Shown here in pieces: positions 17,389 through 26,472 of a DNA stretch of 64,000 bases. Position numbers and translations under genes: made by a program. Each line of letters starts with the position of its first letter. Position 1 is the stretch's first letter. The stretch is from SHAN690 sp041391765 (GTDB lineage Bacteria; Bacteroidota; Bacteroidia; Flavobacteriales_G; Salibacteraceae). The DNA lies in assembly GCA_041391765.1 (NCBI GenBank), contig JAWKNJ010000017.1, forward strand, positions 82,632 to 146,631. The letters are read 5' to 3'. Below the pieces are notes generated by a model. It made no database searches. It saw nothing but the letters and a program-made list of their open reading frames with translations, and had not been told where the DNA came from.

Positions 17389-18924
17389 CTAGTGATTGCT
17401 CACCGTGAATTTGAGTTCACGCATCACGTCAAGCGGATTGAAAGGCTCCCCTGTCAGTGCGTATATAGAGGATTCGTTCGTTGGCTGAAGGTGCACATCC
17501 ATGGAAAGATGGGACACAAGGGAGTCTAAGTGAGGATGATCTGAAACCAGGATTACAGAGGTGTAAGCCGGTTGATCCAACGCGCGCATATCCCATGTTT
17601 TTCGGTCATAACCTGCGTCTACATAGATGATGTCCTTGTCTATGCTTGAGCATGCGTAGGCCTGAAGCCCATCGATTCGTTTTGTTGGATAAATAATCAC
17701 TGCTTGACTCTGATTGGAGTTGACAGCTTGTCTGAGCATGTCACAATCATCCTTCACTTGCTGGTGGGTAATGTGAAGAAAGTTCTTGTTGTCCTTGCGT
17801 GCCGGATCCACATGAGCCGCAATTGTTTCGGATAAAGACACTTGGGTTCGGATCACAAAACAGGCGGATAAGATAGCGAGAACGGGCAAGATCCAGGATT
17901 TTTTCAAACGCATTTGAGTGAGCAAAAAAGCGAGCATGACGGGCAGAGCGAGAAACATGCGCTCATGGCTAAGGAAGATGGAGTCGTAGCCATCATGCAC
18001 CTTGAGAATGCCAAAGCTGGCAAATGTTACTACCAATCCTGCCAAACTAGTCATCACGAGTTTAAATTGGCGTTTTGCATAGAAGTATACGGGGAAGCTG
18101 ATCATCAGAAGGAGGTAAAAAGTTCCCTGTCCGTGAAAAATTGGGGTCAACCAGCGGAAATGTCTGTCAAGGTTGGTCCATCCCTGCAACACTTGCTTCC
18201 AGGCATAATGAAAATTCCAGGCATGGTGCACAATAAACTCGGGATGCAAATACCCAAAGGAGGAAATAAGAAAGTGAGCTCCAAACCCAAAGAAGTATCC
18301 CAATCCGAGGTAGAGCGCCCAGCGCCAGTTGGGTGCTCCGTTTTCATTGAAAGCCGCAAACGCGGAGAGCATGGCGCCCAAAAGAGCGGCATTGTGATTG
18401 AACGACCAGCCTAAAATACACAGAAAGCCAACGGTAATTTTTGCCCATCGTTTCGGACTAAGGAGAAGCGGTATAGCTAAAGAAGTAACGGCTAATCCAC
18501 TGACAAAGTCACGTGGCATATTGGCCATCATTAGGTATTCAACAGGAAGGACACAAAGGAGAAATGCCACAAGGGCGAGCTTGTCTGAATTACTATTACC
18601 GAAGGAGATGAGAAAGATAAAGGGTAAAAGAAAAAGCAAGGATGAAGCGAAGGGTACTGCAACGTTGATCGGAAAGAATATCATGGGCGCAGCAACCAAC
18701 GCTTCGAGCATTGAGCCGTAGTTCTGCCCGAAAAACCGGGGCATATGAAAATGCAGTTGCCGGAATTCAGATGTTCCATACCACATTAAACACTGGTCGA
18801 TGTCGGTATAGACAAAATTAAAACGAACGAGGACGGTGAGGAGCTGAAACAGAGCCAGCGAGAGCAACGCTATGGTTGAAACCTGTTGAATACGCTGAGA
18901 ACTGATTTTGTCCCGAATTGACAT
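17389..18924 (-). CDS. Polytopic membrane protein, possible GT-C-type glycosyltransferase
   Basis: 511 residues with about ten hydrophobic segments in the first 370 residues, then a roughly 120-residue soluble C-terminal part. The first external loop has YTDIDQCLMWYGTSEF followed by FGQNYGSMLEA, resembling the acidic first-loop motif of GT-C glycosyltransferases that use polyprenyl-phosphate sugars. No family is recognised with certainty. The C-terminal domain includes VIIYPTKRIDGLQAYAC and VILVSDHP. It sits between ileS and a histidine kinase with no evident functional link. A general hypothetical membrane protein is the fallback call. Confidence 0.55.
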   Translation of the reverse strand: MSIRDKISSQRIQQVSTIALLSLALFQLLTVLVRFNFVYTDIDQCLMWYGTSEFRQLHFHMPRFFGQNYGSMLEALVAAPMIFFPINVAVPFASSLLFLLPFIFLISFGNSNSDKLALVAFLLCVLPVEYLMMANMPRDFVSGLAVTSLAIPLLLSPKRWAKITVGFLCILGWSFNHNAALLGAMLSAFAAFNENGAPNWRWALYLGLGYFFGFGAHFLISSFGYLHPEFIVHHAWNFHYAWKQVLQGWTNLDRHFRWLTPIFHGQGTFYLLLMISFPVYFYAKRQFKLVMTSLAGLVVTFASFGILKVHDGYDSIFLSHERMFLALPVMLAFLLTQMRLKKSWILPVLAILSACFVIRTQVSLSETIAAHVDPARKDNKNFLHITHQQVKDDCDMLRQAVNSNQSQAVIIYPTKRIDGLQAYACSSIDKDIIYVDAGYDRKTWDMRALDQPAYTSVILVSDHPHLDSLVSHLSMDVHLQPTNESSIYALTGEPFNPLDVMRELKFTVSNH

Positions 18925-18971
18925 TTCTGCGAATGTACCGCCACAGTCAATTCAAAGCGAAAGATGAGAAA

Positions 18972-20420
18972 TTACAGGTTGATGGTGAAGGTGATCGTGG
19001 TGCCCTGCCCTAGTGTGCTTTCAATGTGTAGTGACCCGTTGTGTACTTTGACGAAGTCGTTGACGATCCGAAAACCAAGTCCTGTTCCCTTTTCCCCCGA
19101 GGTTCCTTTGGTAGAAATTCCGGTGCCTTGTTTTAGCCTCTCTGCCATTTCTGGAGTCATTCCCACACCCTGGTCAACAATGGAGCAAATCAACTTGCCC
19201 GGGCTTTTTTTACTAATGATCTGGATGGAAGAATTCTCTCTGGAGAACTTAACGGCATTGGAAAGCAAGTTTCTGACGATGGTTTCCAAGATGACCGGGT
19301 CTCCGTTAATGATGATGTCTTCGTTCTGCTGAACTTCGATATGGATAGACTTCTTTTTAGCCTGAATGCCTGCCACGCTTTTCATTTTGTTGACCAACAC
19401 ATTCCAATCAATTTCGTGTCGCTCCAGTTCGATGGCTGAGTTTTGATGATGCGCCCATTTCTGCAAAGCGTCAAACATTGCCAAAACAACCGTTGTGTTT
19501 TCCTGTAGCTGTTGCATGAATCTAACAAGTTCTTCTTTGGTAATTCCATCGTCTCCTGAGAGCTCGAGCAAACTAATAATGCCGGAAAGCGGTGTTCGAA
19601 GGTCATGACTCATCACATCCTGCATTTTGCGGTTAAGCTCTAGCGCTCTCTCCAACTCGTTTTTGCTTTGCTCCAGGGAATTCAATGCGACCTTCTTCGC
19701 CTTGGTCACGCGAAAATTAGTAACCAAAAGCCCAGAGATAAGGGCGAACATGAAGAACAACAGCAACAAAGCCCAGAGAAGGATGACCATGTCGCGGGTC
19801 TTTTCCTCATTTTCAATTCCCAGTTCGAAGTTCGCTTGTAGGGTTTTACTGAGTTCGCGCTCATAATAAATTCTAGCTACCTTTAAGTTGATGCCTTTGG
19901 CTTCCCTTCTCTTCAGCTCTTGGTTTAATCTCAGTAGATATTCAAAAGCGAGTTGAGGTTCACCAAGCTCTTGGTAGGCCCTGTATAACGTTTCCAGAGA
20001 TTGTTCAATTTCAGTAGGCTCGTCCGATGTCTCGAGCACCAGCTCTGCATAATGGATAGCGCTATCGAGTCTAGATTCTTTGAAATGAATCTGCGAAAGG
20101 TTAAGAAAGTAGATCGACTCTGTATAGGGCAAGTCGTTGGTGACGGAATATTCTATAGCACGCTTTGTCAGTTCGCGTGCTTTGGTCAAACTGTCCATGA
20201 GCACGTACACTTCCGCAATGGATAAGTAATAGTCAGGGACATCGATAGGTCTAACCGCCAAGGCGTAGCCTAATCCCTCATGAAACAAGCTCATAGCCGA
20301 GTCTAACTTGCCGAGATCCAGGCACAACGAAGCTAGATTGTAGTAAATAACAGGGTATCGAAACGTGTCTTTGGCACTGACGTAATTTTCTAAACCTTGC
20401 CGCAGTAGTGCTCTCAACAT
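18972..20420 (-). CDS. TPR-containing sensor histidine kinase (intact 3' part)
   Basis: 482 readable residues: TPR-type helices (to about residue 200), one membrane helix (VILLWALLLLFFMFALISGLLV), a coiled-coil linker, then a HisKA domain with phospho-acceptor MSHDLRTPLSG and a HATPase domain with N box (NLLSNAVKFSREN), G1 (VDQGVGMTPEM) and G2 (GTGLGFRIVNDFVK). This is a Bacteroidota-type membrane kinase whose periplasmic TPRs probably sense a protein or peptide partner. The ATG at 20420 is internal: the same frame continues upstream (YEAKDLAIAKGG, GEAGSFT) to an in-frame TAA at 20517-20519, and TPR sequence resumes beyond it. No response regulator gene is adjacent. Confidence 0.85.
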   Translation of the reverse strand: MLRALLRQGLENYVSAKDTFRYPVIYYNLASLCLDLGKLDSAMSLFHEGLGYALAVRPIDVPDYYLSIAEVYVLMDSLTKARELTKRAIEYSVTNDLPYTESIYFLNLSQIHFKESRLDSAIHYAELVLETSDEPTEIEQSLETLYRAYQELGEPQLAFEYLLRLNQELKRREAKGINLKVARIYYERELSKTLQANFELGIENEEKTRDMVILLWALLLLFFMFALISGLLVTNFRVTKAKKVALNSLEQSKNELERALELNRKMQDVMSHDLRTPLSGIISLLELSGDDGITKEELVRFMQQLQENTTVVLAMFDALQKWAHHQNSAIELERHEIDWNVLVNKMKSVAGIQAKKKSIHIEVQQNEDIIINGDPVILETIVRNLLSNAVKFSRENSSIQIISKKSPGKLICSIVDQGVGMTPEMAERLKQGTGISTKGTSGEKGTGLGFRIVNDFVKVHNGSLHIESTLGQGTTITFTINL

Positions 20421-20942
20421 CGTGAAAGAACCCGCCTCACCAAATACGCTTGAAATAAAGATGAGATGGCAGGTACTTTTCCCACCTTTAGCGATGGCCA
20501 GATCTTTGGCTTCATATTAATATAAACTTTGCTTCAAGTCGCTCATGTTGGTGTAGGCCAAGCCAATATTTGCCAGAATTGGAATCGTGGCGACTGTGTC
20601 AAGCTGTTCCTGAGCAACTCCTAAGGCCATTTTGGTAACTTCAAGGGATTTTTTGAGAATTTCCGCACGCAGTTTCTTTAACAGATCTTGAGGTTCACCA
20701 ACGCGCCATACCATCTGATTGACGAGCTTGCGGTTCCAGCCGATCTCCAGGCGTTGCGCGCTGGTTCAGAGAATGACCAACCAGTATAGATTGGAAAATT
20801 AGTTTCGAATTTTAGCCTTCTCTGGAAGCGGCACTATGAGGAAGCGCCTTATTTAGCCGTCCAAACCAGCTGACATCGGCATAGCATGATGGGGCCGATA
20901 CACCGTGAATTGGAGTAGCACCAAAAAAAGAGAGCGATGCAT
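20421..20942 (-). pseudogene. Broken 5' part of the TPR-histidine kinase gene
   Basis: Upstream of 20420 the same frame carries TPR-like helices (LEVTKMALGVAQEQLD, ILANIGLAYTNMSDLKQ) but is cut by TAA at 20517-20519 and TGA at 20766-20768. Further up, an ATG at 20942 opens a signal-peptide-like start (MHRSLFLVLLQF), and NKALP-like sequence continues in another frame. This is the most likely true start of the kinase, giving about 650 residues. Several frame switches would be needed to join the parts, consistent with the error-dense block that covers 20.42-23.00 kb. Confidence 0.55.
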
Positions 20943-21049
20943 CGATATAGGCCTTTCAGAACCAATGGGGCAGACTGGTACAAATTACGCAAGGAAATAA
21001 CGCGTTGATGACAGGGATTATATAAGTGTGATTAAAAAAGTGGATTTAT

Positions 21050-21519
21050 CTCAGGCTCAATGGTCGCAATGCATCAACTAATGCATAGACAGGTGCAGAA
21101 GCGAATTAATCTCGACTGTTGTCTGGCAATGCTAGCCCCCTGAAATACTCTGCATAAACCCGATTATGGTGGGGCGCATGAAATCGCCTCATGTTCACGA
21201 GAAACACCGTGACATCTACCAAGTTTTCCCATTTTACTTCCTGAGGCCTCCAGCACGCTCGCACATTGCTTGCAACGAGCGACACTGAGCCTGCAAAGTC
21301 GAACCTCCAAAAAATTTCACCATTGTGATCGAAAGTCGTCGGTAATACTACTGTCGTTAGCGTCCGAACCCGCGGTTCGGGGTCCAACCCAGATAAGAAC
21401 AATAGGTTGCCATTGAGTGGCAGGCAGAGGACATGGGGATAAAGCCCAACAGGCTTAGGTGCTTTTGATGCGCTGCGACTCTGATTTTTGATCGATATGA
21501 AGTGAAGAGAATGGAGCAA
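21050..21519 (-). pseudogene. Frameshifted RidA/YjgF-family gene
   Basis: Family landmarks appear in order but in changing frames: KAPKPVGLYPH, GNLLFLSG, then G-V-G-P-R in a second frame, FDHNGEI, SNVRA, VLEASGSK in another frame, KWENLVDVTVFLVNM, NRVYAEYF, and finally TTVEINSL. This is the RidA-type deaminase fold, closest in my judgement to the 2-aminomuconate deaminase-like members that keep a GPR-type loop. The main readable frame runs 21106-21519. Because each fragment is well conserved, indel errors in the assembly are likelier than true decay. It lies between two TPR-histidine kinase genes on the same strand. Confidence 0.7.
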
Positions 21520-23001
21520 AGAAATGAATCATGAAGTATTGGAGGTATACAATGAATTCGGATCCTTCAACTCTTGGATCGAACTCGATTTTACCGTTTA
21601 GTTTCGCAGTGAGAAGCTTCACCAATGCTAGGCCGAGCCCACTGCTTTGAAGAGCCTCGATTTTCTTCGGAGCGGCCGCGATAAAATTGTTCGCGCAAAA
21701 GATGTTAAAAGTCGTAATTCTTCTTCAGGAGCAGTTCCTTGACTTTCAGGATATTCTGTCTGATCTCTTTGATAGAGGCTTACAACAGCTATTCACATAG
21801 AATATTTTTAATGGCATTTGAAAGGTGTTTGCAAATGATATGAGGTTTCAAATAGGCTATTAAATTTAAGGGCGGTATGCGGGGAGATCTGATGTAAGTT
21901 TGTGTTTTTTTCGGAATTGTTCGCGAGAATCCGGAGATATCTGATCTCACCGAATGATAATGAAGTCACAATCTCCTCGGTTTCAGGCTTAGATTCGCGT
22001 TTCTTTCCAGTTTTCTTGTACTCTTCAGTCAAAATCGTGATGTAGCGCAGTGCACGCTGAGCCGACTGTGAATGATAATCCTCATTGAACACTTCTGGTT
22101 TCATCGCGCTTGTCTTCCATCTCCAGCAACTGAACCACGCGTTCAGCGGCCATGAATGTCATGCAACGACGTCGTACCAACGAGCCTTCGTTTAGGAAGG
22201 TTCAAACGGCCGATTGTGTTCGTTGAGTATATTGTTGTTGCTCGGCCGCTTTGAGAAAGGCCTCTCGTTGCCTCATGATGAAACATGTTACATCCTAAAA
22301 TCTGAGTGCAAATGAACTCGATAACAAGGGAAAGAACCAATGATTATATCGTGCTCTTTTGCTATTGAATGAAACTATTTTCGCCGCTGAGTAGTCGTTT
22401 GAGCCTCTTTTTGCCGTGTGCAACTCCTGAACATCCGCTCGGCCTGTGCAATGCGATGCGCCTTTTTCATCAATAGGCGGTTGTCGGAAATGATCTTTCG
22501 ATTCTCTGAGGTAAAAAAGAGCGCCGTTTGGCCATGCCCAGACTGTCATAAATTGCACTCAGAGTTTTTGTTTGCGTCACGCATGTAATACACCGCATTT
22601 CCTCCGCAAAAGGCCATTCCCAGCGCTTCGCTTATAAAGAGGCGGCTTTCTGAAAATCACCCATACGAATGGTGTGGCTTTCACCCGTCGTTTAGCGTAT
22701 GCTTCGTGCTTTTCGTGTTGCCAAGTTGAAAGCTAAGTTCTAACGCCTGTTTCAGATAGGGTAATGACATACCAACGTGTTTAGATTGTTAATGGCTGTG
22801 GATACGTTTATATCTGTATGGTCAGGAGGCGTGATTCTCCCCATATATCATTTCTGTGAGCTGCGATCTCGAAGGCCGTTCGAGCCCGCTTTGGCTTGCT
22901 CAAAAGCGGCCTTCCTGACTTAACGCGATTGTAATTAACTTCCTGATCCGAGGCAGCCAGCGCTCACTATCGCCATTGGCGAGCAGAGCCGCCTCTTCGT
23001 A
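21520..23001 (-). pseudogene. Frameshifted middle and 3' part of a second TPR-histidine kinase
   Basis: This continues the gene that starts at 23343. Recognisable fragments in shifting frames include YEEAALLANGDSERW, AFEIAAHRNDIWGES, MSLPYLKQALELSFQLGN (TPR helices), a coiled-coil stretch ENRKIISDNRLLMKKAHRI, then HATPase pieces: LSNAIKNI (N box), a degraded G1 region ending APKKIEALQSSG, and a clear G2 box GLGLALVKLLTAKLNGKI followed by EGSEFIVYL at about 21.54-21.66 kb. The H box was not located. No readable frame longer than about 100 codons survives. The organisation parallels the neighbouring kinase at 18972, suggesting paralogues. Confidence 0.65.
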
Positions 23002-23343
23002 TTAATGATACAGCAAGTCTTGGTAGGTGCGGTATGCTTCACCCGCTGTGTTGAGGCATCGAATATTCAAAGAATTGTTCTCTCCTTTTGCAAATTCAAT
23101 TGCTGCCAATGCGTTTTTGATGGCTTCATCAATTACACCTTGATCAAGGTAGTGCGCAGATAGGGCGGTGTGGTATTTTGCCTGAACTTCTGAAGAGGCT
23201 TGTTCAACCTCATGGGATGATTGAAGCAACAGAACCAAAGCATCATCAGTTTCCAGATCCTGACTCGCGGAGATTAGGCTGTCCAAATTTTGTCCATAAA
23301 TCAGAACCGGCACGCACAGAAGACATAATAACGACCACCTCAT
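23002..23343 (-). pseudogene. N-terminal part of the second TPR-histidine kinase
   Basis: An ATG at 23343 opens a good signal peptide (MRWSLLCLLCVPVLIYGQ) followed by TPR helices (HTALSAHYLDQGVIDEAIKN, then LNTAGEAYRTYQDLL). The frame ends at TAA 23002-23004, but the same frame immediately continues with YEEAALLANGDSERW, so the stop cuts a TPR unit. As read, it would give only a 113-residue secreted fragment; the intended product is a membrane histidine kinase whose remaining parts are scattered to 21.52 kb. Confidence 0.65.
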
Positions 23344-23368
23344 CCAACCAAAGATGGATAAAAAACAC

Positions 23369-24010
23369 TCAAATCGTCATTTCGGTCACGGCATCGGGAA
23401 GTAGGGCAAACACCCTGTCGCCTTTCGCAGGATGCCTTCTCATCAAACCCGTGAGCATGCCATAGGCTGGAATACAGAAGTGAGCAGGCTGCAGGTGAAA
23501 ACAAGGCAACAACATAGATTGACGGCCTTTCCCGAAAAGCCGAATCCCTGGATGTATGTGTCCGTGAATGTTGATGATCCCGTCTGGAACGTCCTCCATG
23601 GGCTCGTGCGTGAAAAGGAAGTTGTGCAAAGACCAGCGATCGCAGGTTTCAAAGTCAAGCGAACGATAAACTTCGGGCGCAAGAATGTCATGATTTCCCA
23701 TGACCAGTTCAAATTCCACGTCCGCAAATCGACTGGTGATCATGGCCAATTCCTCACACTCGCTGTTTGATGAACTGTGAAACAAATCTCCTAGGACAAG
23801 GAGCTTTTTTGGTCGAACGTCATTTAACAACGAAATAAGGTTGCTTTGGTCGGCATCGCGAGCCCTGGCTGGTATTGGAAGACCGGACTTCCGAAAATGC
23901 ATGGTTTTCCCCAAGTGAAGGTCGGCAATGACTAAAATATCGCCAATGCGCATGTAACGATCTCCCAATGACAAAGTTTGTCCGCCAATCTCAACTCCCA
24001 ATTCAATCAT
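23369..24010 (-). CDS. pdeM: Ligase-associated DNA damage response endonuclease (metallophosphoesterase)
   Basis: 213 residues with the calcineurin-type motif series: VIADLHLGK, GDLFHS, GNHD, and HGHIHPGIR near the end, plus the LGKTMHFRKSGLPIP region typical of PdeM. In bacteria that carry it, PdeM is encoded with an Lhr-like helicase and usually an ATP-dependent ligase and an exonuclease, thought to form a DNA end-processing set. Here its start overlaps the helicase stop by eight bases, which supports coupled expression; the ligase and exonuclease genes are not in the window. All metal-ligand residues appear intact. Confidence 0.92.
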   Translation of the reverse strand: MIELGVEIGGQTLSLGDRYMRIGDILVIADLHLGKTMHFRKSGLPIPARARDADQSNLISLLNDVRPKKLLVLGDLFHSSSNSECEELAMITSRFADVEFELVMGNHDILAPEVYRSLDFETCDRWSLHNFLFTHEPMEDVPDGIINIHGHIHPGIRLFGKGRQSMLLPCFHLQPAHFCIPAYGMLTGLMRRHPAKGDRVFALLPDAVTEMTI

Positions 24011-26411
24011 TCAAGCTCATCTTTTTGATGCGGTCGCTCAGCCTCTCTGATGTAACGGTTTCTCGCAATCGATCCACAATGATTGGGAAGGAAAGTGGTG
24101 TGAACTTCTCAGGATGTTTCACAACGATCTCCTGTCCGGCAATCCGGACCAACGCCTCTCGTAGCCGCTGTTCTTCGAGCTGGAAGTCCATGACTTCATC
24201 AAACGCTTGCCTCAGTAATAAATTGGACGGGTCATAGTCGTGAAACACATCGAAAAACAACTGAGAGCTAGCCTGTAGATGACGCTCCTTCTTTTGATTC
24301 CCAGGATATCCATTGAAAACCAAACCTGAAATGCTTGCGATGTCACGAAATTTTCTTCTTGCCATTTCCACCGAATTGACGCTTGCCAAAATATCGTCCA
24401 TGAGGTGTTCGGTTGAAAACAAGTTGTTGTCGAGTGCAGCCTCCACAGGCACTGGCTGATCACTGAGCAATTCAAAGCCATAGTCGTTCATTGCGATGCT
24501 GAACGTGATAGGCATGAGCAACGACATACGGTATGCGATCAGAGCACCAAAACCTTCGTGAACGAACCGACCTTCGAACGGGAAAAATAAAGCGTGATGT
24601 CCGTCTTTGGATTCAAACACCTCGATTAGGAATTGATTTTCCTTGGGCAATATTGACTCTGCTTGTTGACGCTGGATCAAAGGTTTGAGAAATGTGATCT
24701 CAGGCTCCTGAGATGATCCGAGTACGGCTTCGTTCATCTTTTGTCTGAGCATTTTGGACATTTGCGAGCTTAGGGGCATCCTACCTCCGTTCCAGCTCGG
24801 AATGGGTCCTGTTTCTTTGAAGGATTTTTTAACCTCAGCCACAAGACCTTTTACGCGAACAAGCTCTAGAGACCTGCCTGCAAACCAAAAGGAATCACCA
24901 GGATTCAGTTTTGAAATGAAGTATTCCTCCACATGACCAAGGACGGCCCCGGGTTTAAGCTTCACTTTGAGCATCGTATCGCTGACGATGGTTCCTATGC
25001 TCAGACGATGACGCAACGACACCTTGCGACTTGTAACCAAGTATCTGCCGTCTTCGATAACAACCTTGTGGAACTCGTCATAGTTGCCCAAAGAATTACC
25101 GCCTCTGACAATGAAATCAAGGCACCATTCCCATTCTTCTCTGGACACGCTGTTGAAGCAGAAAGTAGATCGGATTTCATCAAACAATTCCTTCTCATCA
25201 AAGCCGTTAGAAACGGCCAGGGTGACGAGGTATTGAATTAAGACGTCAAAGGATCTCACATAAGGCGTGCGACTTTCAACGATCTCGAATTCCGTGGCTG
25301 TGCGAAGCGCGGCCGCCTCGATCAACTCCAACGAGTGAGTAGGAAGAAAATAAATTTTGCTCGTTGCTCCCGGTTGGTGACCGCTGCGGCCCGCGCGCTG
25401 AATGAATCGGGCCACTCCTTTCGGACTACCCACTTGGATAATGGTTTCAACGGGCCGGAAGTCGACCCCTAAATCAAGACTGGAAGTACATATCACAACT
25501 TTGAGCCGCCCATCATGAAGCGCATCTTCTACCCAATGCCTTGTCTCACGGCTCATAGATCCGTGATGCAAGGCGACAACACCGGCAAAGTCCGGTGAAT
25601 GCTCAAGCAATTTTTGATACCAGATCTCCGCTTGACCTCGGGTGTTCAGAAAGATTAAGGTGCTCTCACTGTCCAGCAGGATGGGTATGATTTTATCGAT
25701 CAGTCGTATTCCAAGATGGCCTGCCCAGGGTAGCTCCTTAACATCATCTGGAAAAATGGATTCCACTTTATATTTCTTTTTAATATCACTTCGGATGATG
25801 CTGTGGTTTTGAAGCTCATAGCGCTTGCCTAGCAAAACTTCCAACGACTCATCCATATTCCCGATCGTGGCGGATATGCCCCAAAGTTTTAGGTCGGGAA
25901 CAAGTGCCTTGAATCGGGATAGGGCCAGCTCTATTTGAACTCCACGCTTGCTACCCACTAGATCATGCCATTCATCGACCACCACCGTTTTGAGGTTTTT
26001 GAAGAACTGGTCATAATGCTTTTGGCAGAGCAAAACGTGAATGGATTCGGGTGTTGTGATCAGAATGTTAGGGGGAGCCTTTTTGAGTTGTTGCTTGTCT
26101 TTGGCCGAAGTGTCACCGGTGCGTATGGCTACGCTCACATTCAGCCCCATACCTAAAATAGCGCGTTCGGTGGATTGTAAGATCTCCTTTGAAAGCGCAC
26201 GAATAGGTGTGACCCATATGGCCTGAAGCCCGTATCTGGGAGTGACGCTCAAAAGTATTGGCACAATCAATGAATACGTCTTGCCGCTTCCCGTGGGCGC
26301 GTTTACAAGCCCATCCTCACCATTTATGTAGCGTTCCCAAGTTTCTGTCTGAAACTTGAAGGCAGACCATCCCAGCCGAGCGAACCAATCGTGTGCCTGT
26401 TTGAACTTCAT
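24003..26411 (-). CDS. Ligase-associated DEXH-box helicase (Lhr-like)
   Basis: About 802 residues from ATG 26411 (MKFKQAHDWF); TTG 26426 is a less likely start. Helicase motifs are in order: NAPTGSGKT (Walker A), TPIRALSKE, TTPESIHVLL, VVDEWHDLVGSKRG (DEXH), GISATIGN, FLNTRGQAEIWYQ, ALHHGSMSRE, CTSSLDLGVDF and QRAGRSGHQPG. The long C-terminal part has the Lhr-core winged-helix and PF08494-type regions. Family members are 3'-5' ATP-dependent DNA helicases acting in repair. It precedes and overlaps pdeM. A perfect 14-base palindrome sits 10 bases before its start. Confidence 0.93.
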   Translation of the reverse strand: MKFKQAHDWFARLGWSAFKFQTETWERYINGEDGLVNAPTGSGKTYSLIVPILLSVTPRYGLQAIWVTPIRALSKEILQSTERAILGMGLNVSVAIRTGDTSAKDKQQLKKAPPNILITTPESIHVLLCQKHYDQFFKNLKTVVVDEWHDLVGSKRGVQIELALSRFKALVPDLKLWGISATIGNMDESLEVLLGKRYELQNHSIIRSDIKKKYKVESIFPDDVKELPWAGHLGIRLIDKIIPILLDSESTLIFLNTRGQAEIWYQKLLEHSPDFAGVVALHHGSMSRETRHWVEDALHDGRLKVVICTSSLDLGVDFRPVETIIQVGSPKGVARFIQRAGRSGHQPGATSKIYFLPTHSLELIEAAALRTATEFEIVESRTPYVRSFDVLIQYLVTLAVSNGFDEKELFDEIRSTFCFNSVSREEWEWCLDFIVRGGNSLGNYDEFHKVVIEDGRYLVTSRKVSLRHRLSIGTIVSDTMLKVKLKPGAVLGHVEEYFISKLNPGDSFWFAGRSLELVRVKGLVAEVKKSFKETGPIPSWNGGRMPLSSQMSKMLRQKMNEAVLGSSQEPEITFLKPLIQRQQAESILPKENQFLIEVFESKDGHHALFFPFEGRFVHEGFGALIAYRMSLLMPITFSIAMNDYGFELLSDQPVPVEAALDNNLFSTEHLMDDILASVNSVEMARRKFRDIASISGLVFNGYPGNQKKERHLQASSQLFFDVFHDYDPSNLLLRQAFDEVMDFQLEEQRLREALVRIAGQEIVVKHPEKFTPLSFPIIVDRLRETVTSERLSDRIKKMSLND

Positions 26412-26420
26412 AAAATATGG

Positions 26421-26434
26421 GAGCAAATTTGCTC
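26421..26434. promoter_or_regulatory. Perfect 14-base palindrome before the helicase-pdeM pair
   Basis: GAGCAAATTTGCTC reads identically on both strands and ends 10 bases upstream of the helicase ATG, after the last gene of the polysaccharide operon. There is no T-tract, so a terminator is unlikely. Its place suggests an operator for a dimeric repressor of the DNA-damage genes, but it does not match known LexA boxes that I can name. Confidence 0.4.
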
Positions 26435-26472
26435 AAGCTTCCTCAAAAGAACCTCCAATACGATAACGGAGA

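Noticed and set aside
17914..18414. 166-codon open frame on the plus strand
   Set aside because: Antisense to the polytopic membrane protein gene; the peptide is low in hydrophobic pattern and has no start context.
20517..23004. Stop codons TAA at 20517 and 23002 both sit within Tyr/His-TAA-Tyr-Glu in TPR helices, hinting at recoding
   Set aside because: Both lie at the edges of a block dense in other frameshifts, and TAA is used as a normal stop elsewhere (for example 257-259). Error is simpler.
23369..26411. Helicase and pdeM as part of a phage-defence island
   Set aside because: The pair is a known ligase-associated repair set; no restriction, Argonaute, toxin or integrase genes are near.
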